Of a stretch of 64,000 nucleotides of DNA, positions 25,059 to 34,827 are shown piece by piece (position 1 is the stretch's first letter; each line of letters starts with the position of its first letter). Source of the DNA: Alkaliphilus transvaalensis ATCC 700919 (GTDB lineage Bacteria; Bacillota; Clostridia; Peptostreptococcales; Natronincolaceae); contig NZ_JHYF01000009.1 of NCBI RefSeq assembly GCF_000621485.1, forward strand, positions 124,001 to 188,000. Reading direction: 5' to 3'. The notes beneath the pieces were generated by a model that was given only the letters and a program-made list of their open reading frames with translations, had not been told where the DNA came from and searched no databases. A program made the translations under genes and the position numbers.

Positions 25059-26402
25059 ATGGCAAACATTCAAAATGCTGTTAGTAAATTAAAAGATGAA
25101 CTCATTAAGAATCTTCAAAAGTTAATTGCAATTGATAGTGTTGAAGCCCCAGCTCTAGAAGGTATGCCCTTTGGAGAGGGTGTAGATGAGGCTTTACGTT
25201 TTGTTTTAAAGTTAGCAGATGAAATGGGCTTTAAGACTAAGTACCATGAAGGTTACTATGGCTATGTAGAAATGGGAGAAGGTACTGATTTAATTGGACT
25301 CCTAGCCCATCTCGATGTCGTCCCTACTGGTGACCCAGAAAAGTGGACTTATCCCCCTTTTAAAGGAGAGATCCATGACAATAAACTCTATGGTAGAGGG
25401 GCTATTGATGATAAAGGGCCTTTATTGGCTGCCCTTTATAGTATGAAGGTTATTAAAGATTCTGATATCCCTCTTAATAAACGAGTTCGATTAATTTTAG
25501 GAACGAATGAAGAAACCCATTGGAAGGGTATTACAAAGTACAAGGAGTTAGAAGAAGCACCCCACTATGGCTTTACTCCTGATTCTGATTTTCCCCTAAT
25601 TAATGCAGAAAAGGGTCTATTGCAAATAAAACTGAGTCTTCCCAGGGGGGCAGATTTTAGCCTTAAGGGTGGAGAAGCATTAAACAGTGTAGCAGACCAT
25701 TGTACATACGTAGGAAAAAATTTATCCAACATAGTTGAAAATGAAAATATTAAAGTTGAGACAAATCAAGATCAAGCTACTATTTTATTTCATGGAAAAT
25801 CAGTCCATTCAGCAAAGAGCTGGCAAGGTCTTAATGCTATTGGATTAGCAGGTGAAACCCTTTCTAAAGCAGGAGCACATACAAAATTATTAGATTTTAT
25901 ATCAAATGAAATTGCCTTAGACTGTTATGGTAGCAATATTTTTGGTAAGTTTGAAGATGAAGCTTCTGGTAAATTAACCATTAATATGGGCAAAATTTTA
26001 ATTGGTGATCAAACTCAAGAACTTTATCTAGACATTAGATACCCCGTTACAAAAACTAAGGATGAAGTATTAACTCCACTTCAGAATAAAGCCATAGAAT
26101 ATGATTTATCTTTTGAAATACTAGATTCATTACCTTCTTTATATGTACCCAAGGATCATTTTTTAGTAGAAACCTTAAGAAGCGTATTTGAAGAAGAAAC
26201 TAAACTGGATAGTACCCCTCTAAGTACTGGTGGGGCCACCTATGCTAGAGCTTTTGATAATTTTGTTGCCTTCGGTGCCCTTTTCCCTGGTGAAGAAAAA
26301 ACTGCCCACCAACGGGATGAGTACATATCAATAGATTCTTTACTAAAATGTTGTAGCATTTATACTAAAGCCTTATCAAAACTATTAGAAGTTAAGAAGT
26401 AA
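25059..26402 (+). CDS. pepV: Dipeptidase PepV (M20 metallopeptidase)
   Basis: A 447-residue cytosolic di-zinc dipeptidase that cleaves a wide range of dipeptides. Metal ligands and catalytic residues are visible: HLDVVPTGDPEKW near 87-99 (His, Asp), GRGAIDDKGP near 115 (bridging Asp), TNEETHWKG near 150 (catalytic and metal Glu), PDSDFPLINAEKG near 175 (Asp) and the C-terminal HQRDEYI (His). The lid domain spans about 190-330. It starts behind AAAGGAG. It is one of the few plus-strand genes, and peptide breakdown fits an amino-acid fermenter. Confidence 0.92.
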   Translation: MANIQNAVSKLKDELIKNLQKLIAIDSVEAPALEGMPFGEGVDEALRFVLKLADEMGFKTKYHEGYYGYVEMGEGTDLIGLLAHLDVVPTGDPEKWTYPPFKGEIHDNKLYGRGAIDDKGPLLAALYSMKVIKDSDIPLNKRVRLILGTNEETHWKGITKYKELEEAPHYGFTPDSDFPLINAEKGLLQIKLSLPRGADFSLKGGEALNSVADHCTYVGKNLSNIVENENIKVETNQDQATILFHGKSVHSAKSWQGLNAIGLAGETLSKAGAHTKLLDFISNEIALDCYGSNIFGKFEDEASGKLTINMGKILIGDQTQELYLDIRYPVTKTKDEVLTPLQNKAIEYDLSFEILDSLPSLYVPKDHFLVETLRSVFEEETKLDSTPLSTGGATYARAFDNFVAFGALFPGEEKTAHQRDEYISIDSLLKCCSIYTKALSKLLEVKK

Positions 26403-26529
26403 TAGGTTCAATTAATTCAAAGGATGTTAGAAACTTTTATGCTAACCCTTCAATTTTATGTAAAATTGTAGTTAGTATTTAAGTTTAAAAGAAGGTAACT
26501 GTCTCAAATCTATCATTTGTAACATTTTA

Positions 26530-26555
26530 AAAGGAGATGTTTGACCATCTCCTTT
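26530..26555 (-). terminator. Terminator after the YqgV-like gene
   Basis: A perfect 10-bp stem AAAGGAGATG/CATCTCCTTT with a 6-base loop. On the minus strand it is followed by TAAAATG, a modest U-tract. It lies between the convergent pepV and yqgV-like genes and may serve both. Confidence 0.7.
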
Positions 26556-26562
26556 AACTTAA

Positions 26563-26805
26563 CTAATCAGCCGCATTTGTAATTGTAACTACCATACTAA
26601 CTTCGCCACCAGAATTTTGTGCTTCATCAAACAGATTCCTTAAGCTGTTCCAAACCTCTTCATCATTCCCTTGTATGTGGGTGTCCATAGAACCGACATT
26701 ATAGGTAACCCTTTGATTTTGCAGAGTATTAATAGAGTCATTTATTACTTGACTGGCATTATTGGTTTTTAAAGGATAAAGTGCTACTTCAGCATGAAGT
26801 CTCAT
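26563..26805 (-). CDS. MTH1187/YqgV-family (UPF0045) thiamine-binding-fold protein
   Basis: An 80-residue protein with the small alpha/beta fold of the YkoF/MTH1187 family. The conserved features are AEVALYPL at the N-terminus, VGSMDTHIQGNDEEVW near 38-53 and MVVTITNA at the end. B. subtilis YqgV is of the same type. Members bind thiamine-like ligands or oligomerise, and the cellular role is not established. It is single with its own terminator. Confidence 0.8.
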   Translation of the reverse strand: MRLHAEVALYPLKTNNASQVINDSINTLQNQRVTYNVGSMDTHIQGNDEEVWNSLRNLFDEAQNSGGEVSMVVTITNAAD

Positions 26806-26893
26806 ACAAAAACCTCCTTCATATATTATTGATCAATAATAGTATGGGTTTTCTATAGCTTCTTTATCCAGCGAAACTAAAACCTGAATTAGT

Positions 26894-26928
26894 AAAAACC
26901 CCCATATCAGAAAATGGAGGTTTTTTTT
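26894..26928 (-). terminator. Terminator after cstA
   Basis: AAAAACCCCCAT pairs with ATGGAGGTTTTT (one mismatch), giving an A-rich/T-rich stem whose T side can serve as U-tract on either strand. It starts directly after the cstA stop. Confidence 0.75.
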
Positions 26929-26930
26929 AA

Positions 26931-28361
26931 TTAAGCTTGGGTCTCACTTGGTACATTATGGTCAATTTTTTTAATTTTAAATAAGAATAATAAAAAGATT
27001 ACTAGGGCAGTAACGATTCCTACTGGATAAGAAATTGAAGTAGACAGTTCAAACCCTTCTGGTGCTTGTAGAATATAAGTTGTTACTACTGCCGTCATAA
27101 AGGTTGCTGGAATTGTAGCAATCCAATGGAACTTTAAATTCTGTGCTAAATACATTGCCGATGCCCAAAGCATAAAAGTAGCTAATGTTTGATTTGACCA
27201 TGCAAAGTATCGCCAAACAATATTAAAGTCAATTAAGCTTAAAGAGAAACCAATAATAAATAAAGGAACTGCCAACATTAAACGTTTATTCACTTTACTT
27301 TGATTTGACTTTAAGAAATCGGCAACTACTAAACGGGCACTTCTAAAGGCTGTGTCTCCCGAAGTAATAGGACAAGCTATTACACCAAGCATCGCCAATA
27401 AACCACCAAAGCCACCTAAAAGGGCTGTAGAAATTTCATATACAACTGCACCTGGACCACCAGCATCATTTGCTATAAATAAACCTTCTGTTCCTTGATA
27501 AAAAGACATTGCAGCTGCTGCCCAAATTAAAGCGATAATCCCTTCTGCAATCATTGAACCATAGAAAATTTTACGACCGTATCTTTCATTTTCAACACAT
27601 CTTGCCATAAGAGGTGATTGAGTAGCATGAAACCCACTAATGGCACCACAGGCAATGGTTATAAATAATAGTGGCCAAATAGGTAAGTTACTTGGGTGAA
27701 TATTATCCATGGTTAAAGCAGGTAACTGGTAGCCTTTAACGATTAACATCGTTCCAATACCAACTGCCATTACCAACAATGCCGCTCCAAATAAGGGATA
27801 AACCTTTCCTATAATTTTATCAACTGGTAAAATTGTTGCTAAGAAATAATAAACTAATATAATACCTAACCAAACTTGATAAGATTCTATTCCTGCAAAA
27901 TTTAAGCTTCCCAATAATCTTGCTGGCCCAGTCATAAAAACTGTCCCTACTAAAATTAATAATACTACAGAAAAAATTCTCATAAATTGTTTTGCAGATG
28001 TACCTAAATACTTCCCTACTATTTCTGACACACTAGCTCCGTTATTTCTGATGGATAGCATTCCAGAAAAATAGTCATGAACTCCACCTGCAAAAATACT
28101 TCCCAACACAATCCAAATAAATGCTTTTGGCCCCCATAAGGCTCCTGCAATAGCTCCATAGATTGGCCCTAGTCCAGCAATATTTAAGAACTGAATTAAA
28201 AAGATTTTATACCAAGGCATTGGTACATAATCAACACCGTCCTTCAACTCATGGGCGGGAGTTAATCGTTGTTCTTGAACTCCGAATACGTTTTCAACAA
28301 CCTTACCATAAATAAAGTAGCCCGCCACCAAAATGACTACCGATAAAAGAAAAAATCCCAT
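26931..28361 (-). CDS. cstA: CstA-family carbon starvation / pyruvate-peptide transporter
   Basis: A 476-residue membrane protein of the CstA family (E. coli CstA and BtsT), with around 12 helices. GAIAGALWGPKAFIWIVLGSIFAGGVHDYFSGMLS near 70-105 (GGVHDY) and GFHATQSPLMARC near 235 are characteristic. BtsT is a pyruvate/H+ symporter, and other members import peptides or amino acids. It is shorter than E. coli CstA (about 700), as usual in Clostridia. A LytS/LytR-type pair lies immediately upstream in the same orientation, as in BtsSR-BtsT, which suggests pyruvate-induced uptake. Confidence 0.9.
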   Translation of the reverse strand: MGFFLLSVVILVAGYFIYGKVVENVFGVQEQRLTPAHELKDGVDYVPMPWYKIFLIQFLNIAGLGPIYGAIAGALWGPKAFIWIVLGSIFAGGVHDYFSGMLSIRNNGASVSEIVGKYLGTSAKQFMRIFSVVLLILVGTVFMTGPARLLGSLNFAGIESYQVWLGIILVYYFLATILPVDKIIGKVYPLFGAALLVMAVGIGTMLIVKGYQLPALTMDNIHPSNLPIWPLLFITIACGAISGFHATQSPLMARCVENERYGRKIFYGSMIAEGIIALIWAAAAMSFYQGTEGLFIANDAGGPGAVVYEISTALLGGFGGLLAMLGVIACPITSGDTAFRSARLVVADFLKSNQSKVNKRLMLAVPLFIIGFSLSLIDFNIVWRYFAWSNQTLATFMLWASAMYLAQNLKFHWIATIPATFMTAVVTTYILQAPEGFELSTSISYPVGIVTALVIFLLFLFKIKKIDHNVPSETQA

Positions 28362-28440
28362 AAAAAAGACCTCCTTAAAATAATAATAAAATAAATTATA
28401 TAAATATTATGTTTATTTCATTATATAGGAGGTATATATA

Positions 28441-28469
28441 TAATTATTAATTTTTTCTTAAGATGTCAA
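28441..28469 (-). promoter_or_regulatory. Promoter of cstA
   Basis: TTGACA, a 17-base spacer and TAATTA on the minus strand. Upstream and overlapping the -35, ACACTTCAT and ACATCTTAA recur 21 bases apart, the repeat distance of LytTR sites. That similarity is weak. Confidence 0.5.
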
Positions 28470-28518
28470 TTATGCTGTATGAAGTGTTTATATAGATGTT
28501 TTTTGTGTACAATCTTTA

Positions 28519-29292
28519 CTAATTTTCTATCCCTACAAGTTCTTTAAACTCCTTTACCTTATTACGACTAATAGGGATATTGTTTTTTTCGTAACCTCTC
28601 ATTCTAACCTGAAGACTGTTATTAAACCATACAACAATTTCGTCAATTTCCTCAAGATTAATTAAAAAGCTTCTGTGGGGCCTATAAAAACCATACTGGG
28701 TTAACCGCTCTTCCCATTCAGTCATTGAAAAGTTGGTAATAAACTCCCCTCGTTTACTTATTACCTTCGTACTTCTTTCTTCCGTTTCAATATAAATGAG
28801 ATCCTTCAAAGATAAAACATAGAGTTTGCCATCCTTTTCGAGGGTTATTTTTTGTCTGCAATGCTCGACCTGAAGATGCTTCTTTAATAAAGCCTCCACC
28901 GTTTCAAGGGTTGGACTTTCACTTTTCCCCATTTCTTTCTGCAGTTTCTTAATACATTTTTCAAATCTATTTTCATCAATAGGCTTTAAAAGATAATCTA
29001 TAGCTGAAAACTCAAAGGCCTTAAGGGCATAATCGCTATAGGCCGTAACAAAAATAATTTTAGGAATCTTCTTCATTTTAATCAATTCACTGGCTATTTC
29101 TATCCCCGTCATATCCTGTAGGTGAATATCTATAAAAACAACATCAGGTCGCTTTTCTCTACAAATCTCAATGGCATCTTCCCCGTTAGATGCTTCTGCC
29201 ACCACCACAAAATCAAGATAATTAGATAAAAAATGTGTTATGATTCTTCTGGCGGGCATTTCATCGTCAATTACTACTACTTTATAAGCCAT
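28519..29292 (-). CDS. LytTR-family response regulator
   Basis: A 257-residue regulator. The receiver domain has DDE at 9-11, Asp55 in VVFIDIHLQDMTG and the Lys in YLLKPIDENRF near 105. The C-terminal LytTR DNA-binding domain (about 150-250) shows LIYIETEERSTKVIS and FYRPHRSFLINLEEI. It pairs with the LytS-like kinase 13 bases upstream. The nearest target is cstA, 157 bases downstream. Confidence 0.92.
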   Translation of the reverse strand: MAYKVVVIDDEMPARRIITHFLSNYLDFVVVAEASNGEDAIEICREKRPDVVFIDIHLQDMTGIEIASELIKMKKIPKIIFVTAYSDYALKAFEFSAIDYLLKPIDENRFEKCIKKLQKEMGKSESPTLETVEALLKKHLQVEHCRQKITLEKDGKLYVLSLKDLIYIETEERSTKVISKRGEFITNFSMTEWEERLTQYGFYRPHRSFLINLEEIDEIVVWFNNSLQVRMRGYEKNNIPISRNKVKEFKELVGIEN

Positions 29293-29305
29293 TATATCAT
29301 TCCTC

Positions 29306-30994
29306 CTATGCTGATTTAGGAATTTTTATACAGACCCTTGTCCCCTGATCTAATTGGCTAGAGATCTTTAGTCCATATTCTTCACCATAAAGATTAACTA
29401 GTCGCTTATTTACGTTCATTAAACCTACTGAATTGTTGGTGGGGTCCTCCTTTAGAAGTTTTTCAATTTGTCCCGTACCCATACCAACACCATTATCAAT
29501 TACCTCTAACAAGATGTCTTCTGCTTCTCTACTAGATCTAATTTCCACGCATCCACCCTTCTTCTTAGGAAGAATACCATGAATAATTGCATTTTCTACT
29601 AAAGGCTGTAAAATCAGTGGCGGCAGTTGGCATTGAATATCATCATCTAGTTGATACTTCACCAACAACTTATCACCAAACCTTGCCTTTTCAATCTCTA
29701 AATAGGCTTCAATATGCTCTAACTCATTTTGAATCCCTACAGTATCATGACTACACTTCAAGCTCTTTCTAAACAATTCTGATAAAGATATTAAAAGATT
29801 TTTAGCCTTTATGGAATCAAACTGCATAAAAGAAACGATTGTATTAATGGCATTGAATAAAAAATGTGGATTGATTTGAGCCTGTAGGGTTTTTAGCTCC
29901 GATTCAATCAGAAACTTCTTTTGCTCTTCTACTTTACTTAACTCTATTTGAGTGGAAAAAAGCTGAGCCAGCCCTAATCCTAACTCTAAATCAACTGTTG
30001 TAATACTATTTTCATCTTTTTTATATATTTTTAAGGTTCCTACCACCTTATCTCTTTCCTTTAATGGCACTACAATTGCCGACTTTAGTCTACAGTCCCG
30101 ATGACTACATTGAATATCTTTTTGTCTAGAAATAATTCTATATTGGCCCCTTTCAATAACTTCCCGTGTTGCCTCAGTTTGAATAATTTCTCCTGACTTA
30201 TGATGATCCTCCCCAATTCCCCTATGGGCAAGTATTTCTTTGTGGTCTGTAATTGAGATAGCTGCAATATCTACAAATTCATATATAATATCTACTACTT
30301 TTTCAGCCACTTCTCGATTTAAACCCCTTCTGAAATAGGGTAACGTCATATTAGCAATCTTAAGAGCTTTTTCTGCCTGACCTGCAGCAATTTTCTCTTG
30401 TTCTGCGTAAATATTCTCGATAAGCCCAATAAAAATAGCTATCCCCATCGAATTTACTAAAACCATTGGTAATAAAATAATTCGTACTAAGTTAAAGGCA
30501 GCATAAAAGGGACGAGCAATTATTAAAATAATTAGCATCTGTATAATTTCTGCAAATATCCCAATAAACAGGGCATACCGCCATTTTCCTTGTTTATTTT
30601 TAATATAATAGCTACCGTAACCTCCTATTAGCCCTTCTACAATTGTGGCGATTCCACAGGCTAGGGCAGTAAACCCACCAATATCGATTAAATACCTGTG
30701 TCCCCCAGCAATAACCCCAGCTACCAGCCCTACAAAGGGTCCACCCAGTAATGAACCTACCATCACTCCAACAATTCGAGTATTAGCCCATGCGCCGTAG
30801 ATGGGGACACTGGAGTAGGTTCCCATAATCCCTATAAGACCAAAGACCACTGCTAATAACACTTTATCTACTATTGTGATCTGTTTCTTCATAATCAATT
30901 TTCTAAAAATGCCTACTTTGGATATAATGAATGCTAAAATGATGATTATTCCAAGTTTATTCATTAAGGCTAACATCATTTCTGCTATAATCAT
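29306..30994 (-). CDS. LytS-type sensor histidine kinase (5TM-LYT, GAF, His_kinase)
   Basis: A sensor of about 562 residues. The N-terminal membrane domain (five to six helices, residues 1-200) carries the 5TMR-LYT blocks LLGGPFVGLVAGVIAGGHRY and ALACGIATIVEGLIGGYGSYY. A GAF-like region follows (about 225-350, with CSHRDCRLKSAIVVPL). The phospho-acceptor is in QINPHFLFNAINTIVSF near residue 370 and the ATP-binding N box is LVENAIIHGI near 460. The ATG used here has GGGAGG 8 bases upstream; a GTG three codons earlier is less likely. BtsS and YpdA, which sense pyruvate, have this architecture. Confidence 0.9.
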   Translation of the reverse strand: MIIAEMMLALMNKLGIIIILAFIISKVGIFRKLIMKKQITIVDKVLLAVVFGLIGIMGTYSSVPIYGAWANTRIVGVMVGSLLGGPFVGLVAGVIAGGHRYLIDIGGFTALACGIATIVEGLIGGYGSYYIKNKQGKWRYALFIGIFAEIIQMLIILIIARPFYAAFNLVRIILLPMVLVNSMGIAIFIGLIENIYAEQEKIAAGQAEKALKIANMTLPYFRRGLNREVAEKVVDIIYEFVDIAAISITDHKEILAHRGIGEDHHKSGEIIQTEATREVIERGQYRIISRQKDIQCSHRDCRLKSAIVVPLKERDKVVGTLKIYKKDENSITTVDLELGLGLAQLFSTQIELSKVEEQKKFLIESELKTLQAQINPHFLFNAINTIVSFMQFDSIKAKNLLISLSELFRKSLKCSHDTVGIQNELEHIEAYLEIEKARFGDKLLVKYQLDDDIQCQLPPLILQPLVENAIIHGILPKKKGGCVEIRSSREAEDILLEVIDNGVGMGTGQIEKLLKEDPTNNSVGLMNVNKRLVNLYGEEYGLKISSQLDQGTRVCIKIPKSA

Positions 30995-31197
30995 GACCTG
31001 CACCTCCCATGACGTTATTATATCAGTAACTCACCTAATCTAAAAGAACAAAGTCTTCCATCAAAAAAATTCTAAGAGGCTCTAGCTAAAAAACATACCT
31101 CTAACACTATTTAGTTTAATAAAGTTAAATAATCTACTTATGTTGAAAATCAATGTACAATATTTTTATAAAATTTCAAAGTAGAATTTTCCTACTG

Positions 31198-31234
31198 GCA
31201 TAAAAAAATCGGTCTATGCCGATTTTTTTATGCC
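31198..31234 (-). terminator. Terminator overlapping the end of the EamA gene
   Basis: GGCATAAAAAAATCGG pairs with CCGATTTTTTTATGCC. The coding sequence runs into this hairpin: the last codons (I-K-K-S-A) form its 5' arm and the stop codon lies in the loop. The T-rich 3' arm supplies the U-tract. Confidence 0.85.
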
Positions 31235-32152
31235 AACTGTATTAATTCCTTTTTCCATCTGTTTTTTTCTAGTAGTAAGATAGACTCCTCCAATAATTAA
31301 AAGGACACTTAATAACGTGGAGACTGTTACCTTCTCCTTTAAAATAAGAACAGATAGAATCATTGAGAAAACTGGTACTAAATTTATAAATATGGCTGTT
31401 CTCGTAGGACCTATTTCTTTAATGGAGGTTTGTTGTACTAAATAACCTATGGTTGAAGGAAAAATAGCCATGTATAAAACTCCACCCCACCCTAGTGCAG
31501 TTGTATTCTTAAGGTAGACTGCTGGATTTTCCCAAAGGGCAAAGGGAAGGGTAAATAGGGTACATAAGACAAAACTATAGGTTGTTAATATGAGGGGGGA
31601 GTATTTCATCATTACCCGTCTACTTACAATAGAGTATATTGCCCAGCAACTAACAGCTGCCAGCATAATTAAGTCTCCTTTGTTAAAGGTAAAATTTAAT
31701 AGAGCCGATAAATCTCCTCTAGAAATTGTTAAAACTACTCCCATCAAAGCAATTAAAATTCCCACCACTTTAGAAATAGTTAAACCCTCCTTTAAAAATA
31801 CTACTGCCAAAAGGGTTGTTACCAGAGGATTTATGGCAGCAATCATAGAAGCATTTACTGCGGTTGTATGCTTAAGGGCAATGAAAAATAAAATATGGTA
31901 CCCTACCATACCTACTAAACCTAAAAAAACCATTGTGGGATAGTCCTCTTTCTTTAACCGCCAATCTTTTTTCTCATACTTCACCATAACGAAGAAGATT
32001 AAGATAGATGCAAAGAAAAACCGTAAAAAAGTTAAAGCAAAGGGAGGAAATTCTTCTACTGCCAATTTCCCACCAATAAATGCACCAGCCCAAAAAACCG
32101 CCGATAAGATCATGAGGGCTATTGTTCGATAATACTTTGATTCTTCTTGCAT
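31214..32152 (-). CDS. EamA/DMT-superfamily transporter
   Basis: A 312-residue membrane protein with ten helices in two EamA repeats (about residues 11-142 and 157-295). The first repeat starts ALMILSAVFWAGAFIGGKLA and includes TTAVNASMIAAINPLVTTLLAVVFLKE. The second includes GPTRTAIFINLVPVFSMILSVLILKEK. Such carriers usually export amino acids or metabolites. It lies 20 bases after murI and is probably co-transcribed with it. The substrate is unknown. Confidence 0.9.
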   Translation of the reverse strand: MQEESKYYRTIALMILSAVFWAGAFIGGKLAVEEFPPFALTFLRFFFASILIFFVMVKYEKKDWRLKKEDYPTMVFLGLVGMVGYHILFFIALKHTTAVNASMIAAINPLVTTLLAVVFLKEGLTISKVVGILIALMGVVLTISRGDLSALLNFTFNKGDLIMLAAVSCWAIYSIVSRRVMMKYSPLILTTYSFVLCTLFTLPFALWENPAVYLKNTTALGWGGVLYMAIFPSTIGYLVQQTSIKEIGPTRTAIFINLVPVFSMILSVLILKEKVTVSTLLSVLLIIGGVYLTTRKKQMEKGINTVGIKKSA

Positions 32153-32172
32153 CAGAGTTACTTCCCCTCTCG

Positions 32173-33039
32173 CTAAATTAACTGTATATTTGAATGTTGT
32201 TTAAAGGCAATTTCAGAAGGATCATAAAATACTACTTCACCTTTAAAACTTAAAGCCTCTAACCTTTTCAGTAATAGACTTTTTCCTAATTCTAATACAT
32301 CTGCTGCTGGACTTGTATTATACATAATAATCGATGTTGGAGTGTCTTCATCTCGATTATTAACGAGGTTAGTTTCTTGTAAAACTCTACTCAAATGCCT
32401 TGCCGTTCCCAAATTTCCGTCAATTAGATTAATTTCTTCCCCAACAATTCTAGTTAAGGCCTCTTTAATGAATACATAGTGGGTACAACCCAAAACAATA
32501 GCCTCAATTTTTTCAAGATCTATCGATGAAAAAAGCTCCCTTAAATAGTCTTCCAGTTCTTGACTTGATGTTCCTTTAGTTTCAATAATTTCAACTAACC
32601 CTGGACAGGGGAGCTTAAGAATTTCTCTACCCTCAAATTGTCTAATTAGACAGTCAAACTTTTTTTCCTTAAGGGTCATAGGGGTGGCCATTACGGCAAT
32701 AGTCCCACCTTTAGTTCCTTCTACTGCAGGTTTTAAGGCTGGCTCCATTCCAATTACGGGAATTTCTAATTTTTGTCTTAACTCATTTACTGCTACGCTG
32801 GTGGCAGTATTACAAGCAACTACTAAGGCCTTAATCCCCTGTTTAATTAGAAAGTCTGCAATTTCAAGGGACCTGCCCCTAACCTCATCTGCCTCCTTTA
32901 TGCCATATGGAGCATTACCAGAGTCACCATAGTAAATATAATTTTCACTGGGTAGCAGATGAATTAAGTCTGCTAATACACTAATTCCCCCTACTCCAGA
33001 ATCAAAAACACCAATGGGTTGAAGTTCTAGTTTCCCCAT
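32173..33039 (-). CDS. murI: Glutamate racemase
   Basis: A 288-residue cofactor-independent racemase making D-glutamate for peptidoglycan. Signatures are IGVFDSGVGGISVLADL at 7-23, YYGDSGNAPYG near 38 and the two catalytic Cys in VVACNTATSVA near 75 and VLGCTHYVFI near 188. The ATG is preceded by GGAATGG. It is followed closely by the EamA gene. Confidence 0.95.
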   Translation of the reverse strand: MGKLELQPIGVFDSGVGGISVLADLIHLLPSENYIYYGDSGNAPYGIKEADEVRGRSLEIADFLIKQGIKALVVACNTATSVAVNELRQKLEIPVIGMEPALKPAVEGTKGGTIAVMATPMTLKEKKFDCLIRQFEGREILKLPCPGLVEIIETKGTSSQELEDYLRELFSSIDLEKIEAIVLGCTHYVFIKEALTRIVGEEINLIDGNLGTARHLSRVLQETNLVNNRDEDTPTSIIMYNTSPAADVLELGKSLLLKRLEALSFKGEVVFYDPSEIAFKQHSNIQLI

Positions 33040-33177
33040 ATTATTACCACCATTCCTTTAATGATCTTCAATACATTTTTATTTATATTTATATTAACAT
33101 AAACCAGTCAAATGAGCTATCAAGTTATTGTAGACTTGTTACAAGAGTGATAGTAGCACACTTAAGTTCAATTTCCT

Positions 33178-34524
33178 CTATAATCTACTTAATAATTCAG
33201 CTTGTTGTTTCTCATAACCAGGTTTCCCTAAAAGTGCGAACATATTTCGTTTATAATCTTCTACCCCTGGTTGATCAAAAGGATTTACCCCCAACAGATA
33301 ACCACTAATCCCACAAGCCTTTTCAAAGAAGTAAACCAAATATCCATAATAATAGGGGGTTTTTTTGGGGATATTAATAACTAGATTTGGTACGCCTCCA
33401 TCTTGGTGGGCTAATAGGGTTCCTTCATAAGCCTTACTGTTGACATAATCTATGCTTTTTCCTGCAAGATAGTTTAAACCGTCTAAATCTTTATCATCCA
33501 CCTGAATTAATAACTCATTATTATTATCTCCAATTACTAAAACCGTTTCAAATATATTTCTTAAACCCTGCTGTATGTATTGACCCATTGAATGTAAATC
33601 AGTAGAGAAATTTACAGAAGCAGGAAAAATTCCTTTAAAATCCTTTCCTTCACTTTCACCATAGAGCTGCTTCCACCATTCTCCAAAATAATGTAGGGAA
33701 GGTTCGTAGTTAACTAAAACTTCTACCGTTTTCCCTTTTCTATAGAGAATATTACGAATTGCAGCATATTGATAGCATTGGTTATCTTCTAATTCCTCTG
33801 TCTGTGCGTCCTTATAAGCTGCCCTTGCTCCTAAAAGTACCTCTTCAATATCTATACCTGCCACCGCCATAGGTAAAAGACCAACAGGTGTTAAGACAGA
33901 ATAGCGCCCTCCGATATCATCGGGAATTACAAAGGTTTTATACCCTTCTTCATCTGCCATTTGCTTTAGAGCTCCCTTTTTAGCATCGGTTGTTGCAATT
34001 ATTCGATCTTTTGCTCCTGCTTTTCCATATTTTTTTTCTAAAAGTTCTTTAAAAAATCTAAAGGCAATTGCAGGCTCTGTCGTTGTTCCAGATTTCGAAA
34101 TAACGTTAATACAGATTTCTTTTCCTTCTAATACTTGAAGTAGATGCTGCAAATATGTAGCACTTATATTATGACCTACAAAATAAATCTCGGGAGTTTT
34201 TCGTTGATCTTTAGATAATTGATTATAAAAATGGTGGTTTAGCAATTCTATTGCTGATCTAGCACCTAAATAAGAACCCCCAATTCCTATTACAACTAAG
34301 GCATCACAACTGTCTTGAATCCTGACTGCCGTCGCTTTAATCTTTTTTACTAAAAAGGGGTCAAATTTATTGGGAAGTTCTAGCCAACCAATATATTCCT
34401 TGCCCGCACCTTTTTTTTCATGAAGCATTTTGTGGGCTACTGCCACCATAGGTTTCAAATAATCTAATTCATCTTTAGAAAAAAACATCATACTTTTGCT
34501 ATAATCGAAAGTAATTTTATTCAT
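33178..34524 (-). CDS. pgi: Glucose-6-phosphate isomerase
   Basis: A 448-residue glycolytic isomerase of the Firmicute length class. Visible are [18 protein letters not shown] near 80 (sugar-phosphate loop), [18 protein letters not shown] near 140 (PGI signature 1), [19 protein letters not shown] near 205 with the catalytic region and [16 protein letters not shown] near 415 with the catalytic Lys. A TTG two codons upstream is open, but GAGGAGGT sits 5 bases before the ATG chosen. A dispersed repeat sits directly upstream of the ribosome-binding site. Confidence 0.95.
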   Translation of the reverse strand: MNKITFDYSKSMMFFSKDELDYLKPMVAVAHKMLHEKKGAGKEYIGWLELPNKFDPFLVKKIKATAVRIQDSCDALVVIGIGGSYLGARSAIELLNHHFYNQLSKDQRKTPEIYFVGHNISATYLQHLLQVLEGKEICINVISKSGTTTEPAIAFRFFKELLEKKYGKAGAKDRIIATTDAKKGALKQMADEEGYKTFVIPDDIGGRYSVLTPVGLLPMAVAGIDIEEVLLGARAAYKDAQTEELEDNQCYQYAAIRNILYRKGKTVEVLVNYEPSLHYFGEWWKQLYGESEGKDFKGIFPASVNFSTDLHSMGQYIQQGLRNIFETVLVIGDNNNELLIQVDDKDLDGLNYLAGKSIDYVNSKAYEGTLLAHQDGGVPNLVINIPKKTPYYYGYLVYFFEKACGISGYLLGVNPFDQPGVEDYKRNMFALLGKPGYEKQQAELLSRL

Positions 34525-34548
34525 ATACAACCTCCTCTTCCCTATATT

Positions 34549-34605
34549 TGAGGAAATTACATAAAACTTAGGAGTAAATCAATGGGCAACTATGCAATTT
34601 CCTTA
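34549..34605. repeat. Dispersed intergenic repeat, short paired copy upstream of pgi
   Basis: TGAGGAAATTACATA on the left and TATGCAATTTCCTTA on the right are inverted matches (13 of 15) about 57 bp apart end to end. It lies 25 bases upstream of the pgi start codon, so it forms part of the leader or promoter. A further single end (TTATGTAATTTCATC) is at about 34748. Confidence 0.55.
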
Positions 34606-34827
34606 CTTACTATCATTAGTCTGGCAAAGCATATAAAAGAATGATCTAAAAACCTCCTGTTTTAAATATAACCTACGTGTTAAATACAACCTAATTTACA
34701 TAATGTATATTTGAATATTTTATTATTAATGTAAAAGCTACACTGTTTATGTAATTTCATCCAACCAGATTTCACCATAAGCCCTGCTATCTAACTTATG
34801 ATACAATAATTACAGGAGGTTGAAATT

